A stretch of 39,220 bases of DNA, taken from positions 1 to 39,220 of IMG/VR virus record IMGVR_UViG_3300018048_001459. One strand, 5' to 3'. This DNA comes from a virus. The position numbers and the translations under genes were made by a program. Under the pieces are notes generated by a model. The model was not told the origin of the DNA. It worked only from the letters and a program-made list of their open reading frames with translations, and made no database searches. Below, in pieces: positions 11,657-19,983 of the stretch; within the stretch, counting starts at the first letter, position 1, and every line of letters starts with the position of its first letter.

Positions 11657-11659
11657 ATA
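11652..11659 (+). promoter_or_regulatory. Putative T4-type late promoter box GATAAATA
   Basis: GATAAATA matches the NATAAATA form of the T4-like late promoter, which is read by a phage late sigma factor. It overlaps the stop codon of the giant structural gene and lies 18 bases before the next start codon. The same octamer type recurs before two further structural genes (16268 and 17816), which argues against chance. The function is inferred. Confidence 0.5.
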
Positions 11660-11677
11660 ACACAGTAGGATAAAGAA

Positions 11678-12292
11678 ATGAACGATAATTTTAATGACAA
11701 AAGTGGTATACTAATTAAAGGTCATATTAAAATATATGATCCTGAATCTAACGAAGTTTTTATTGACAAGAACAATGCAATTCATTATGAAAATATGAGT
11801 ATTGCTCTTGCAGATAGTATTGGTAATAGAGGTCAGGGTTGGATCTATGAAATGAGCTTTGGCAATGGCGGCACTAGTGTTGATCCTACAGGTATTATTA
11901 CATACTTAACACCTAATAGCACAGGCACCAATGCAAGTTTATATAATCAAACATATACAAAAATTGTAGACGACAACAGTGTTAATAACACAGATCCAGT
12001 TAGAAACAAAATTGAAACAAGACATGTTAGCGGAACAAATTATACAGATGTTCTTATAACTTGTTTATTAGACTATGGTGAGCCGAGCGGCCAAGACGCA
12101 TTTGATACAGCTACAGATCAAAACAGTCTGTATGTATTTGACGAACTAGGGCTCAAAGGATATTCTCCATCAGGAAGCGGAAATCTTTTAACTCATGTTG
12201 TATTCCATCCTGTACAAAAAAGTTTAAACAGACTAATTCAAATTGACTATACTGTGAGAATACAGAGTCTTGCAGGAACAGTTGGAGAATAA
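11678..12292 (+). CDS. Virion structural protein, T4-like phage family
   Basis: 204 residues, soluble, no signal peptide or membrane segment. The start is supported by AGGA seven bases upstream. The N-terminal half (SGILIKGHIKIYDPES, then a segment around IHYENMSIALADSIGNRG) and a Gly-rich loop (FGNGGTSVDPTG) resemble small structural proteins that sit between the giant structural gene and the fibre genes in T4-like cyanophages. The C-terminus is predicted beta-rich. It lies 21 bases after the giant gene, behind its own late-promoter-like box, and 3 bases before the first tail-fibre gene, so co-expression with the fibres is likely. I infer a virion or tail connector role from context and family resemblance; no catalytic motif is visible. 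Confidence 0.85.
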   Translation: MNDNFNDKSGILIKGHIKIYDPESNEVFIDKNNAIHYENMSIALADSIGNRGQGWIYEMSFGNGGTSVDPTGIITYLTPNSTGTNASLYNQTYTKIVDDNSVNNTDPVRNKIETRHVSGTNYTDVLITCLLDYGEPSGQDAFDTATDQNSLYVFDELGLKGYSPSGSGNLLTHVVFHPVQKSLNRLIQIDYTVRIQSLAGTVGE

Positions 12293-12295
12293 TAG

Positions 12296-14317
12296 ATGGC
12301 ATATACTATAGCATATACAGATCAAGCAAACAAAGGTACAATAACTGTAGAAGATAATACTATCAATACAGAAACTTCCTTAGGATTGCCTGGCAAAAAT
12401 ACAACAGCTTATGGTACAACTATTGCTACTAACTTTCTTCATCTATTAGAAAATTTTGCAAGTGCCACAGAGCCAGCTACACCAGTTGAAGGACAGTTAT
12501 GGTACGACAGCACACCAGGTGTAGAACAATTAAAAGTATATGATGGCACTAACTGGGTTGCCAGTGGCGGCCTTAAAAAAGCAAGTTCGGCACCACAAGC
12601 AGGACAAAGTTTAACTGGAGACCTTTGGGTTGATACAGATAATCAACAACTTTATTTGTTTAGCGGTTCTGGTTGGGTATTAGTTGGTCCAAATTTCAGT
12701 GATGGTCTAGTAACAGGCGCATCTCCGATTACAGTAGTAGGAACTGATGATAAAAATTATAATGTATTACAAATCGAAGTTGATGCAAAGCCTGTTGCAC
12801 TTATAGCCAGTCAAAGTTTTACACCTAAGATTGTTATACCTGGATTTAGCACACTAAACCCTGGTATTAATCTTTCTGCAAATAATATCACAGGATCTGG
12901 TGTTCCTAAGTTTTATGGAACTGCTGAAAAGGCAGAAGGTTTAATTGTAAGTGGAAACACAGTAGCTGCAGGAAATTTTTTAAGAGGAGATGTAACAAGT
13001 ACAACAGCATTTCCTTTGAATATTCAAAACAATTCGGGAATTAATTACGGAATTAACGCTGAAATGAATATTGGCGTTGCAGGAAATGCAGGAGTATTCC
13101 AACATAATATTGCTGGATCTAGCATGGACTTTAAGGTTAAGAATGACGGAATTCTTAAGAATATTCTTAGACTTGATAGTGATTTAAAAGTTGGTATTAA
13201 TAATGTTGCTCCTGATCAAGAGCTTGATGTTACAGGTAATATTCAAGCAAGCGGCTTTATTAGATCAACATCAACAACAGATAGTTCAAATTTCACTACA
13301 GGAAGTATTAGAACATCAGGCGGATTAGGTGTTGCTAAAAATGTTAATATCGGCGGCGCCCTAAAAATTACAGGAACTACAACTACTACTGCTGTACAAC
13401 CAGATCAAAATAATACTAGAAGTATTGGTAGCACAAGTGCAAAATATGCAAACATATATGCAACAACATTTTTTGGTAATTTAACAGGAAATGTAAGCGG
13501 TACTGTTAGTGGTAGAGCAGGTAGTGCTGATAGACTTACTAGTGCAACTACATTTAGATTTACAGGTGATGTTACTGCTGATGATATTGTGTTTGACGGA
13601 CAAACCGGCAGCACTCTTAAGATATTTGATACTCAAATAAGCAATGATATTGTTGCAGGCAAAACTGTTGTGTTGACTTCACAAGCAGATGATGAATTTT
13701 TAATTAACAGAACTACTGGTTCAACAGGTCTTAAAAAAATAAACAGACAAAACTTGTTTGCTGCAATCCAAGGCACTGTGCCTGTTGGTACAGTTGTACC
13801 ATATGCAGGATCAGCAGCACCAATAGGTTGGTTGTTATGTGACGGATCAGAAGTGTTAATAAGTTTATACGGCGAATTACACGATGTAATACAAAATACT
13901 TATAAACCTACTGCTGCTTCAGGGTATTTTGGACTACCTGATTTAAGAGGTAGAATGATTATGGGTCCAGATAATATGGGCGGAACCAGTGCCAATGTTG
14001 TTACAGCAAATGCTGCAGATGTAGTAGGTGCTAAAGACGGTAACGAAACTGTAACTATAACCACTGAAAATCTTCCAGAACACGAACACGATATGCGTGG
14101 CGACAGTGGTGACCAGTATTATGCTCTTAGAGACGTAAGTGGAACACCAAATGATAACGAAGCGATTGTATATGATTCACCAACAGGTACAGGCGCTGGT
14201 CAAGCCTATCCAAGTAGTGGCGGTGTATTATTAGGTTCTGGAGAAACACTTGGAAATGCACTCAACATTATGAATCCGTTTATGACAATGAACTGGATTA
14301 TCTATCACGGAGGGTAA
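12296..14317 (+). CDS. Tail fibre protein with phage tail collar domain
   Basis: 673 residues. Residues 1-200 form a module shared with the next two genes (a segment with ENFASATEP, then GQLWYD, KVYDGTNW and GDLWVDTDNQQLY), presumably the part that attaches to the virion. The middle is a repetitive Ser/Thr/Asn/Gly fibre region (NIGGALKITGTT; a segment around SIGSTSAKYANIYATTF). Residues about 493-570 are a phage tail collar domain (GTVVPYAG...PIGWLLCDGS...FGLPDLRGRMIMG). A His-x-His motif (LPEHEHDM, H596 and H598) follows, as in short tail fibre tips where such pairs can hold a metal ion. It ends MTMNWIIYHGG, typical of this family. GGAGA lies eight bases before the start. Likely trimeric and involved in receptor binding; the receptor is unknown. 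Confidence 0.92.
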   Translation: MAYTIAYTDQANKGTITVEDNTINTETSLGLPGKNTTAYGTTIATNFLHLLENFASATEPATPVEGQLWYDSTPGVEQLKVYDGTNWVASGGLKKASSAPQAGQSLTGDLWVDTDNQQLYLFSGSGWVLVGPNFSDGLVTGASPITVVGTDDKNYNVLQIEVDAKPVALIASQSFTPKIVIPGFSTLNPGINLSANNITGSGVPKFYGTAEKAEGLIVSGNTVAAGNFLRGDVTSTTAFPLNIQNNSGINYGINAEMNIGVAGNAGVFQHNIAGSSMDFKVKNDGILKNILRLDSDLKVGINNVAPDQELDVTGNIQASGFIRSTSTTDSSNFTTGSIRTSGGLGVAKNVNIGGALKITGTTTTTAVQPDQNNTRSIGSTSAKYANIYATTFFGNLTGNVSGTVSGRAGSADRLTSATTFRFTGDVTADDIVFDGQTGSTLKIFDTQISNDIVAGKTVVLTSQADDEFLINRTTGSTGLKKINRQNLFAAIQGTVPVGTVVPYAGSAAPIGWLLCDGSEVLISLYGELHDVIQNTYKPTAASGYFGLPDLRGRMIMGPDNMGGTSANVVTANAADVVGAKDGNETVTITTENLPEHEHDMRGDSGDQYYALRDVSGTPNDNEAIVYDSPTGTGAGQAYPSSGGVLLGSGETLGNALNIMNPFMTMNWIIYHGG

Positions 14318-14323
14318 GAATAG

Positions 14324-16255
14324 ATGAGTTATAGACTAAACAGAACTGATGGTGAATTACTTGTCGATTTAACCGACGGTATTCTCGATACTACTACCAC
14401 AGATATTACCCTCATTGGAAAAAATTATAAAGGTTTTGGTGAGTTTCTAAATGAAAATCTTATCAAAATTATGGAAAATTTTGCTTCAACTAGTCAACCT
14501 GCTAACCCTATGGTTGGACAGTTATGGTATGACAAGCAAGACGCAAGATTAAAAGTATATGATGGTACAGTTTTTAGACCAGCAACAGGATCTGTTGTTA
14601 GCAGTACACGACCTAGCAACTTAAATGCAGGCGACTTATGGATTGATAACGAAAATAATAAGTTATATATATGGGACGGAACTGACTTAACATTAGTAGG
14701 ACCTGATTATGATGCAGGACAAGGAAAAACAGGCTTCGAAGTTGCAAGTCAACTAGATAGTACAGATGTTCAGCGCACAATTCTTAAATTGTTCTTAGGT
14801 GGCACACTAGTAGGTGTTTATTCTCCAGAAACTTTTTATATTCCTCCGGAATTCGCAATAGCAGGTTATCCTTTAGTTGCCGGTGATGCACAAAATAGAC
14901 AATTATTAGAAAAAGGATTCAATGTAGTTAGTGCAGAGTTTTTCTATAGAGGAACAGCGACTGCGGCAAAGGGTTTATTAGACGATGCTGGGGTAACAAA
15001 AACAGCTACTGACTTTGTTCCTACAACAGGCAATGCAGCTATGACTGGAAGCCTAAAAATTAAAAACTCAGCAGGTTTAAGTGTAGGAATTGGCGAAACA
15101 GAATATGCAATACTTAAAATTGCAGGTACAACAACCACACTTGAAGCACAACAGAGTAATGCAGATATTGCTTTAAGGGTAAAAACAGGTAGTAGTTTCA
15201 TTAATGCTTTATATGTTGACACTAGTGAACAAAAAGTTGGTATATGGAAAGCAAATCCGAGCTATTCTTTAGATGTTACAGGAACAGGTCGCTTCACAAG
15301 TAATCTTACTGTAGGCGGAAATCTACTTGTAGAAGGTGATACTACTTATTTTAACACTACGACACTTAGAGTAGAAGATAAAAATATTGAATTAGGACTA
15401 CTAGATGATAGCACAGAAGGCGATGATAATGCTATAGACGGTGGCGGAATTATATTAAGAAGTTCAAACGGATCTAAAGATTGGACTTGGGAACAAACAA
15501 CAAATAGTTATACATCTAATGTTGATATTGATCTAGATGAAAATGTAGGAAATCCTGTTCCGTCTTATAATATAGGCGGCACAAGTGTTTTAACGAAAAC
15601 AACACTAGGAAGCACAGTTACAAGTGCATTAGGTGTTACAATATTAGGTGTTCAGTCAGAACTTACAGTTGATGATATAAAATTAAATGGTGCAACAATT
15701 CAAAGAATCAATGGCGCAGGCCTAAATGTTGTTGCTGGCGGCGATATTACTATTGATAGTCAAAATATTACAGGATTAGCAGAACCAACTACAAGCACAG
15801 ATGCAACAACAAAAAATTATGTAGATGTTCAAATTGCTAATCAAGATGTTTACCTTAGTATGGACGTCACTGGCTTAACTGATCCAGCTGCTATTGGATC
15901 AGGTGACGGACCAAAAGACAGTATTAAAACACTTTTACAAAATATGAAAGCGGCGTCTAGTGTTGAAGATGGAACAACAGCATATGTTTTAGCTACATCA
16001 TATTCTGGTTCAACAGTTTCTGGTATTGTTGTTGATATTACAACAAGTCCAAATACTTCAGGAGTGTTAACTAAATCAGTTATTAGTGTTGATAAAGACA
16101 ATATTTCAAGTAGTGAAAGTGTTATTCAAGATATTAGCCAAAGTAACGCTGCTAGTGGTACAATCAACCTTACAGCAACAAGATATATTTACGAATACAC
16201 AGCATCTAGTGATGTTTGGGTGTTTGTAAGAAGAACATTACAGACGGTAACTTAA
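14324..16255 (+). CDS. Tail fibre protein, second of three paralogues
   Basis: 643 residues. The first 200 residues repeat the attachment module of the preceding gene (GKNYKGFGEFLNENLIKIME, GQLWYDK, KVYDGT, GDLWIDNENNKLYIWDG). Around residues 340-360 is FNTTTLRVEDKNIELG, a motif common in long fibres of marine T4-like phages, next to a beta-helix-like stretch (GGNLLVEGDT). The C-terminal 150 residues are Ser/Thr rich and end in a beta-strand-like YIYEYTASSDVWVFVRRTLQ; no collar domain is present. A strong ribosome site (GGAGGGT) inside the end of the preceding gene lies eight bases upstream of the start. Tandem duplication with a different tip suggests a distinct receptor-binding or spacer role in the same fibre assembly. 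This last point is inference. Confidence 0.88.
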   Translation: MSYRLNRTDGELLVDLTDGILDTTTTDITLIGKNYKGFGEFLNENLIKIMENFASTSQPANPMVGQLWYDKQDARLKVYDGTVFRPATGSVVSSTRPSNLNAGDLWIDNENNKLYIWDGTDLTLVGPDYDAGQGKTGFEVASQLDSTDVQRTILKLFLGGTLVGVYSPETFYIPPEFAIAGYPLVAGDAQNRQLLEKGFNVVSAEFFYRGTATAAKGLLDDAGVTKTATDFVPTTGNAAMTGSLKIKNSAGLSVGIGETEYAILKIAGTTTTLEAQQSNADIALRVKTGSSFINALYVDTSEQKVGIWKANPSYSLDVTGTGRFTSNLTVGGNLLVEGDTTYFNTTTLRVEDKNIELGLLDDSTEGDDNAIDGGGIILRSSNGSKDWTWEQTTNSYTSNVDIDLDENVGNPVPSYNIGGTSVLTKTTLGSTVTSALGVTILGVQSELTVDDIKLNGATIQRINGAGLNVVAGGDITIDSQNITGLAEPTTSTDATTKNYVDVQIANQDVYLSMDVTGLTDPAAIGSGDGPKDSIKTLLQNMKAASSVEDGTTAYVLATSYSGSTVSGIVVDITTSPNTSGVLTKSVISVDKDNISSSESVIQDISQSNAASGTINLTATRYIYEYTASSDVWVFVRRTLQTVT

Positions 16256-16267
16256 TGTATGAAAAGC

Positions 16268-16275
16268 GATAAATA
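16268..16275 (+). promoter_or_regulatory. Putative T4-type late promoter box GATAAATA
   Basis: GATAAATA in the 38-base gap before the third fibre gene, 18 bases upstream of its ATG. The distance to the start codon is identical to that at 11652 (box end to ATG 18 bases). A strong ribosome site, AGGGG (16283-16287), follows. It fits the NATAAATA late promoter of T4-like phages. Confidence 0.55.
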
Positions 16276-16293
16276 AACATATAGGGGTAAGAG

Positions 16294-17811
16294 ATGTCAT
16301 ACACAATAAACAGATATAATACTGCTCAGCTTACAGTAGTCGAAGATGGTACTATTGACCAAACCACCGATTTAAAACTTGTCGGTAAGAACTATGCTGG
16401 GTATGGAGAAATACAAAACGAAAACTTTGTATTCTTATTAGAAAATTTCGCAGGTGCAAATCAACCACCGAAGGCTTTAAACGGTCAAATTTGGTTTGAT
16501 ACTGCAAACAGTAAACTAAAATTTTATGATGGTACAAAATGGAGAACAACTGGCGGCGCCGAAGTAAGTAGCACTACCCCTGCAGGACTTGCTGAAGGTG
16601 ATTTTTGGTGGGACACCGGAAACGAACAGTTGTATGCATATAACGGAACATCATTTGTACTAGTTGGGCCACAAGGCGTTGGCGAAACAGTAACTCAATT
16701 CCAAAGTACTAATATTAGAGACAATACTGGTACATCAAGACCTGTTATTAAAAGTGTTATTAACGATGAAGTTATTCATATCATCAGTGCTCAGCAATTC
16801 ACAATAGGAAGTGAAGATGCAAGTGGTTATCCAGGCTTTGATGTTATTAGACAGGGCTTAACACTTAAAAATACAATTAACTCTACAGGCGGAGTTACAT
16901 CTACTTCACATAGATTCTGGGGAACAGCATCAAATGCATTAAAACTTAATGGTATAGATGCAAGTGATTATGTTGTTTCAAGAGCAGGTGAATCAACTTC
17001 GTTTACAACATTAACAGAATTTGCTGATATCGGTGTAGCCATTGGTGACTCAAACGATTTAGTAATTAAGATTGTTGATGATAACAAAGGATTGATTGCT
17101 AACGAACAAGGACAGCAACTATATTTCCAAGTACAAAACGCAAGTGCGGCACAAAAAATGCCATTGCGTCTAACTGCAACAGCAATTTTACCAGGTTATA
17201 GTAATGTAAGCGCCTGGACAGGAACAGAAACAATTAATATTGGTGCAAGTGGTAATGCATTTAGCACAGTTTATGCTACTACATTTAGTGGTACTGCTAC
17301 AAACTCACAAACACTCGAAGTTGGCGGAGTATCAAGAAGTGCAAGTACTAGTGCAACAGCAAATACTGTTGCCGCAAGAGATGGTTCAGGACATTTGTAC
17401 GCAAATGTTTTCCAAGGAACGTCGACAGCAGCTCAATTTGCTGACTTGGCTGAAAAGTATACAGCTGATGCAGACTATGAGCCTGGCACAGTATTAGTAT
17501 TTGGCGGCGAAGCAGAAGTTACAGAATGTAAATCATTTTGCGATACAAGATTAGCTGGTGTTGTTTCAACAAATCCGGCACACTTAATGAACAGCAAAAT
17601 CGAAGGTGTTGCAATAGCACTAAAAGGTAGAGTTCCTTGTAAAGTAGAAGGACCAGTTAACAAGGGTGACATATTAGTCACAGGACCAACTGCTGGAACT
17701 GCTACAACGCTTAGAAATGACAGTGCATCTCCAAGTCCTTGGTGCGTAATTGGAAAAAGTTTAGAAGACAATTCCGACGAAGGCGTCAGACTAGTAGAGA
17801 TTGCAATTTAA
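16294..17811 (+). CDS. Tail fibre protein with peptidase G2-like C-terminal domain
   Basis: 505 residues. Residues 1-200 carry the same attachment module as the two preceding genes (GKNYAGYGEIQNENFVFLLE, GQIWFDTANSKLKFYDGTKW, GDFWWDTGNEQLYAYNG). The middle has short fibre repeats (NIGASGNAFSTVYATTFSGT). From about residue 380 the C-terminus is a conserved fibre tip (DLAEKYTADADYEPGTVLVF, then DTRLAGVVSTNPAHLMN, RVPCKVEGPVNKGDILVTGP). This resembles the chaperone-like, autocleaving tip domain of the peptidase G2/IMC type seen in many marine phage fibres. I infer trimerisation or maturation by this tip; self-cleavage is not proven by the sequence. AGGGG precedes the ATG by six bases. Confidence 0.9.
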   Translation: MSYTINRYNTAQLTVVEDGTIDQTTDLKLVGKNYAGYGEIQNENFVFLLENFAGANQPPKALNGQIWFDTANSKLKFYDGTKWRTTGGAEVSSTTPAGLAEGDFWWDTGNEQLYAYNGTSFVLVGPQGVGETVTQFQSTNIRDNTGTSRPVIKSVINDEVIHIISAQQFTIGSEDASGYPGFDVIRQGLTLKNTINSTGGVTSTSHRFWGTASNALKLNGIDASDYVVSRAGESTSFTTLTEFADIGVAIGDSNDLVIKIVDDNKGLIANEQGQQLYFQVQNASAAQKMPLRLTATAILPGYSNVSAWTGTETINIGASGNAFSTVYATTFSGTATNSQTLEVGGVSRSASTSATANTVAARDGSGHLYANVFQGTSTAAQFADLAEKYTADADYEPGTVLVFGGEAEVTECKSFCDTRLAGVVSTNPAHLMNSKIEGVAIALKGRVPCKVEGPVNKGDILVTGPTAGTATTLRNDSASPSPWCVIGKSLEDNSDEGVRLVEIAI

Positions 17812-17815
17812 TGAC

Positions 17816-17823
17816 TATAAATA
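17816..17823 (+). promoter_or_regulatory. Putative T4-type late promoter box TATAAATA
   Basis: An exact TATAAATA, the T4 late promoter consensus, in the 36-base gap before the gene at 17848. It is followed by AAAGGA (17835-17840), a good ribosome site. This is the strongest of the three late boxes in the window. Confidence 0.6.
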
Positions 17824-17847
17824 AGTGCGTAGTTAAAGGAAGTTAAT

Positions 17848-18798
17848 ATGGCAGTAAGCACCGGCGATACAATTACAGCAGCTCAATATAATGGCTTACA
17901 AAGTCGTGTTAATACTGTTATGGGAACAGGATCCGGAACCACCGGTTATGGACAGACCTTAGCAAGTGGACAAGTAAGTGTTGGACAAACAATTACTGCT
18001 AACCACTTTGATACTTTAAGAACAGATATAAACAAAGCAAACAACCACCAAAGCGGAACTAATGCTGCAATTGGTGATATTGCTGTAGGACAGGTTATTG
18101 GCGCAGATGCCAGTGGAACAAGTATTAGTGCATTAACAGTATTAGACGAAGGTTTTAACGATTACGAAACTGCAATAGGCGTAATTGAAACTAACAAGTT
18201 TCTTATTAATGCTGGCAATAGCAGTGTTGAAGCAGCAACTTCGAGTACAAGGACAACTGCCTGGAACAGCGTAGTTAACCATGAATTTACAGTATCGTTT
18301 ACTAGTGCTGATGCTCGAAGATATTTCTTTAACAGCGGCGGCGAAATCCGTTTTTCAGCATCTAGATCAGGCGGCGCAGGATCAAAAGATTCTGATTGGA
18401 CTACATTGTTATCCAATATGGGAACAATTAAATTTGGATATACAAGTACAACTGCTACAGGATCTGGAACTGGATCAAGTATTGGTAATATTGATCTTAC
18501 CGGAACATATCAAGTTATTTTTCAAAAGAATGGTTCAGGCAACTATGCAGAAAACCAATATGAAATTCAAGCAAGACAAGATAGTGCTACAATATTGCGT
18601 TTCAATGTAAGATTTGAAGATAATGACTTGGGCGATCAGCAACCTGTAGGACCACAAGGTATTGATCCAAACCCAGCAGGACCAGCAATTGACGAAGATG
18701 TTACAGGTACACTTACAAGCACAATTCAACAGCTTCGTGCCACAGGTAGCAATGTTAGTGTTACTGGACCAAGTTACACAAACACAAGCAATTTATAA
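17848..18798 (+). CDS. Fibre-like virion structural protein
   Basis: 316 residues, no Cys. The N-terminal 75 residues hold a twice-repeated pattern: DTITAAQYNGLQSRVNTVMG followed by GSGTTGYGQTL, then GQTITANHFDTLRTDINKA. This repeat is familiar from structural proteins near the fibre genes of T4-like cyanophages. The middle is beta-rich (FTVSFTSADARRYFFNSGG; SGTGSSIGNIDLTGTYQVIF), the C-terminal 70 residues are Pro/Gly rich (GPQGIDPNPAGPAIDEDV) and probably flexible. It has its own late-type promoter and ribosome site and closes the structural module. A role as a fibre or tail accessory protein is inferred; the exact location in the particle is unknown. Confidence 0.85.
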   Translation: MAVSTGDTITAAQYNGLQSRVNTVMGTGSGTTGYGQTLASGQVSVGQTITANHFDTLRTDINKANNHQSGTNAAIGDIAVGQVIGADASGTSISALTVLDEGFNDYETAIGVIETNKFLINAGNSSVEAATSSTRTTAWNSVVNHEFTVSFTSADARRYFFNSGGEIRFSASRSGGAGSKDSDWTTLLSNMGTIKFGYTSTTATGSGTGSSIGNIDLTGTYQVIFQKNGSGNYAENQYEIQARQDSATILRFNVRFEDNDLGDQQPVGPQGIDPNPAGPAIDEDVTGTLTSTIQQLRATGSNVSVTGPSYTNTSNL

Positions 18799-18810
18799 GC
18801 CAATAAATCA

Positions 18811-18839
18811 TTGACAAACTGCTATTTCTTGTATATAAT
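18811..18839 (+). promoter_or_regulatory. Consensus sigma-70 promoter
   Basis: TTGACA (18811-18816), a 17-base spacer, and TATAAT (18834-18839): a perfect match to the bacterial sigma-70 consensus with ideal spacing. Transcription would start near 18846, and the ribosome site TAGGAG (18849-18854) sits six bases before the ATG at 18861. It lies exactly at the junction between the late structural genes and the long enzyme operon, so it probably drives that operon from the host polymerase early in infection. Confidence 0.85.
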
Positions 18840-18846
18840 ATACAAG
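18828..18846. promoter_or_regulatory. Perfect 19-bp palindrome over the -10 box, candidate operator
   Basis: CTTGTATATAATATACAAG: two 9-bp arms around one central A, without mismatch. It covers the TATAAT box and runs to the expected transcription start. Repressor operators often sit there. There is no run of T after it, so it is not a terminator. The binding protein is unknown and chance cannot be excluded, because the core is AT-rich. Confidence 0.45.
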
Positions 18847-18860
18847 ACTAGGAGTTTCAT

Positions 18861-19196
18861 ATGGATAACAGACTTTCATCTGCATTAGAATTTGCCAATT
18901 ATTCTCACGCACTTTTTAATCAAAAAAAAATAGCTTACCAAAAGTTTCTTGATTCTTGTGTACATTATCATAATGCGGGCAAGTTTACTATAACACAAGA
19001 GTTTATAACTTCATGTGAATCACAAGAAAAATCTGCAATTATTCTTGACGATAATAATATTCCTGTACACATAGAGAATACAACTAATTTCTGTAAGTCT
19101 ATAAAAGAAAAGTATAATAATGCATTGTCAAAATACTACACTGAATACCAAAAAATTACAGCAAGTAAAACGGTACAGGGAATTGTAGATGTCTAA
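18861..19196 (+). CDS. Small conserved phage protein of unknown function
   Basis: 111 residues, first gene of the operon behind the sigma-70 promoter, with a good ribosome site (TAGGAG). It starts DNRLSSALEFANYSHALFNQ and continues with a predicted helical N-terminus, a short strand region (SAIILDDNNIPVHI), and a second helical half (a stretch around FCKSIKEKYNNALSKYYTE). No enzyme motif, membrane segment or signal peptide is visible. Similar small proteins stand beside tail-fibre or glycosyltransferase-like genes in T4-like cyanophages, to my recollection; their function is unknown. The end overlaps the next start by eight bases, so the two are translationally coupled. Confidence 0.8.
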   Translation: MDNRLSSALEFANYSHALFNQKKIAYQKFLDSCVHYHNAGKFTITQEFITSCESQEKSAIILDDNNIPVHIENTTNFCKSIKEKYNNALSKYYTEYQKITASKTVQGIVDV

Positions 19197-19983
19197 AGGT
19201 GTACTTGTTTTTGCCTTTAATAATGAGCAGATAGATTACATAAAGCAAGCAAAAGATCTAGCCAAGCGAGTAAAACAACATCTTGGACTACCTACAACTG
19301 TAGTTACTGATATAGATATTATCGATGATGATTTTGATACCGTTGTTAAGTTTGATGGTAATACGCATTTGTCTCAAAAAACATACAGGAACGGATCAGA
19401 TAGTATTAAGTTAAATTTTAAAAATTGTGCAAGAGTATTTGCATACGAGCTATCTCCTTATGACGAGACTATTATCTTAGACAGTGATTTTATTATATGC
19501 AATAATGATTTTTTAAAATGCTTTGAGCAAACTAAAGAATTATTAATGTATCATAATAGTTTTGATTTAACTGGAGCAAGAGAAATAACAAACGAATTTA
19601 AATGGATTAGTGATACAGGGCCAAAGTTTTATTGGGCAACTTCTGTTTACTTTAAGAAGTCTAAATTTACAAAAATGTTTTTTGACTTGTTAGAACACAT
19701 TTATGAAAATTACACATACTATAGAGTTTTATATCAATTAGAAACAAGAGTATACCGGAATGATTTTGCATTTAGTATTGCAGTGCATATTCTAAATGAT
19801 TTTATCGATGCAGATATTCTAGGAGAGTTTCCAGGTACAAAATATTATGTAACTGATAGAGACACACTATTAGAATTAGATAATGAAAACTTGTTATTTC
19901 TTTCCGAAAAAAACACAATAGTAAGAACAAAAGAATTAAATGTACACTGTATGAATAAATTTAGTTTGGATAATTTATTATGA
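19189..19983 (+). CDS. Glycosyltransferase-like protein (GT-A type)
   Basis: 264 residues. The N-terminus GVLVFAFNNEQIDYIKQAKD followed by LPTTVVTDIDII is a nucleotide-sugar-binding type Rossmann half. SPYDETIILDSDFIICN carries a DxD-like triad (D98-S-D100) at the end of a strand, as expected for metal and UDP/GDP-sugar binding in GT-A enzymes. Then follows WISDTGPKFYWATSVYFKKS, the kind of acceptor-side segment seen in GT8-like proteins. No membrane segment. It overlaps the next gene by four bases and resembles it (shared SPYDET...SD), so the two are probably paralogues acting in one pathway. Sugar donor and acceptor are unknown; glycosyltransferase activity is inferred from fold-type motifs only. 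Confidence 0.75.
   Translation: MSKGVLVFAFNNEQIDYIKQAKDLAKRVKQHLGLPTTVVTDIDIIDDDFDTVVKFDGNTHLSQKTYRNGSDSIKLNFKNCARVFAYELSPYDETIILDSDFIICNNDFLKCFEQTKELLMYHNSFDLTGAREITNEFKWISDTGPKFYWATSVYFKKSKFTKMFFDLLEHIYENYTYYRVLYQLETRVYRNDFAFSIAVHILNDFIDADILGEFPGTKYYVTDRDTLLELDNENLLFLSEKNTIVRTKELNVHCMNKFSLDNLL

Noticed and set aside
18828-18846. The palindrome as a transcription terminator after the structural genes
   Set aside because: The stem is very AT-rich, has a one-base loop and is not followed by a T run; its overlap with the -10 box makes an operator or chance more likely.
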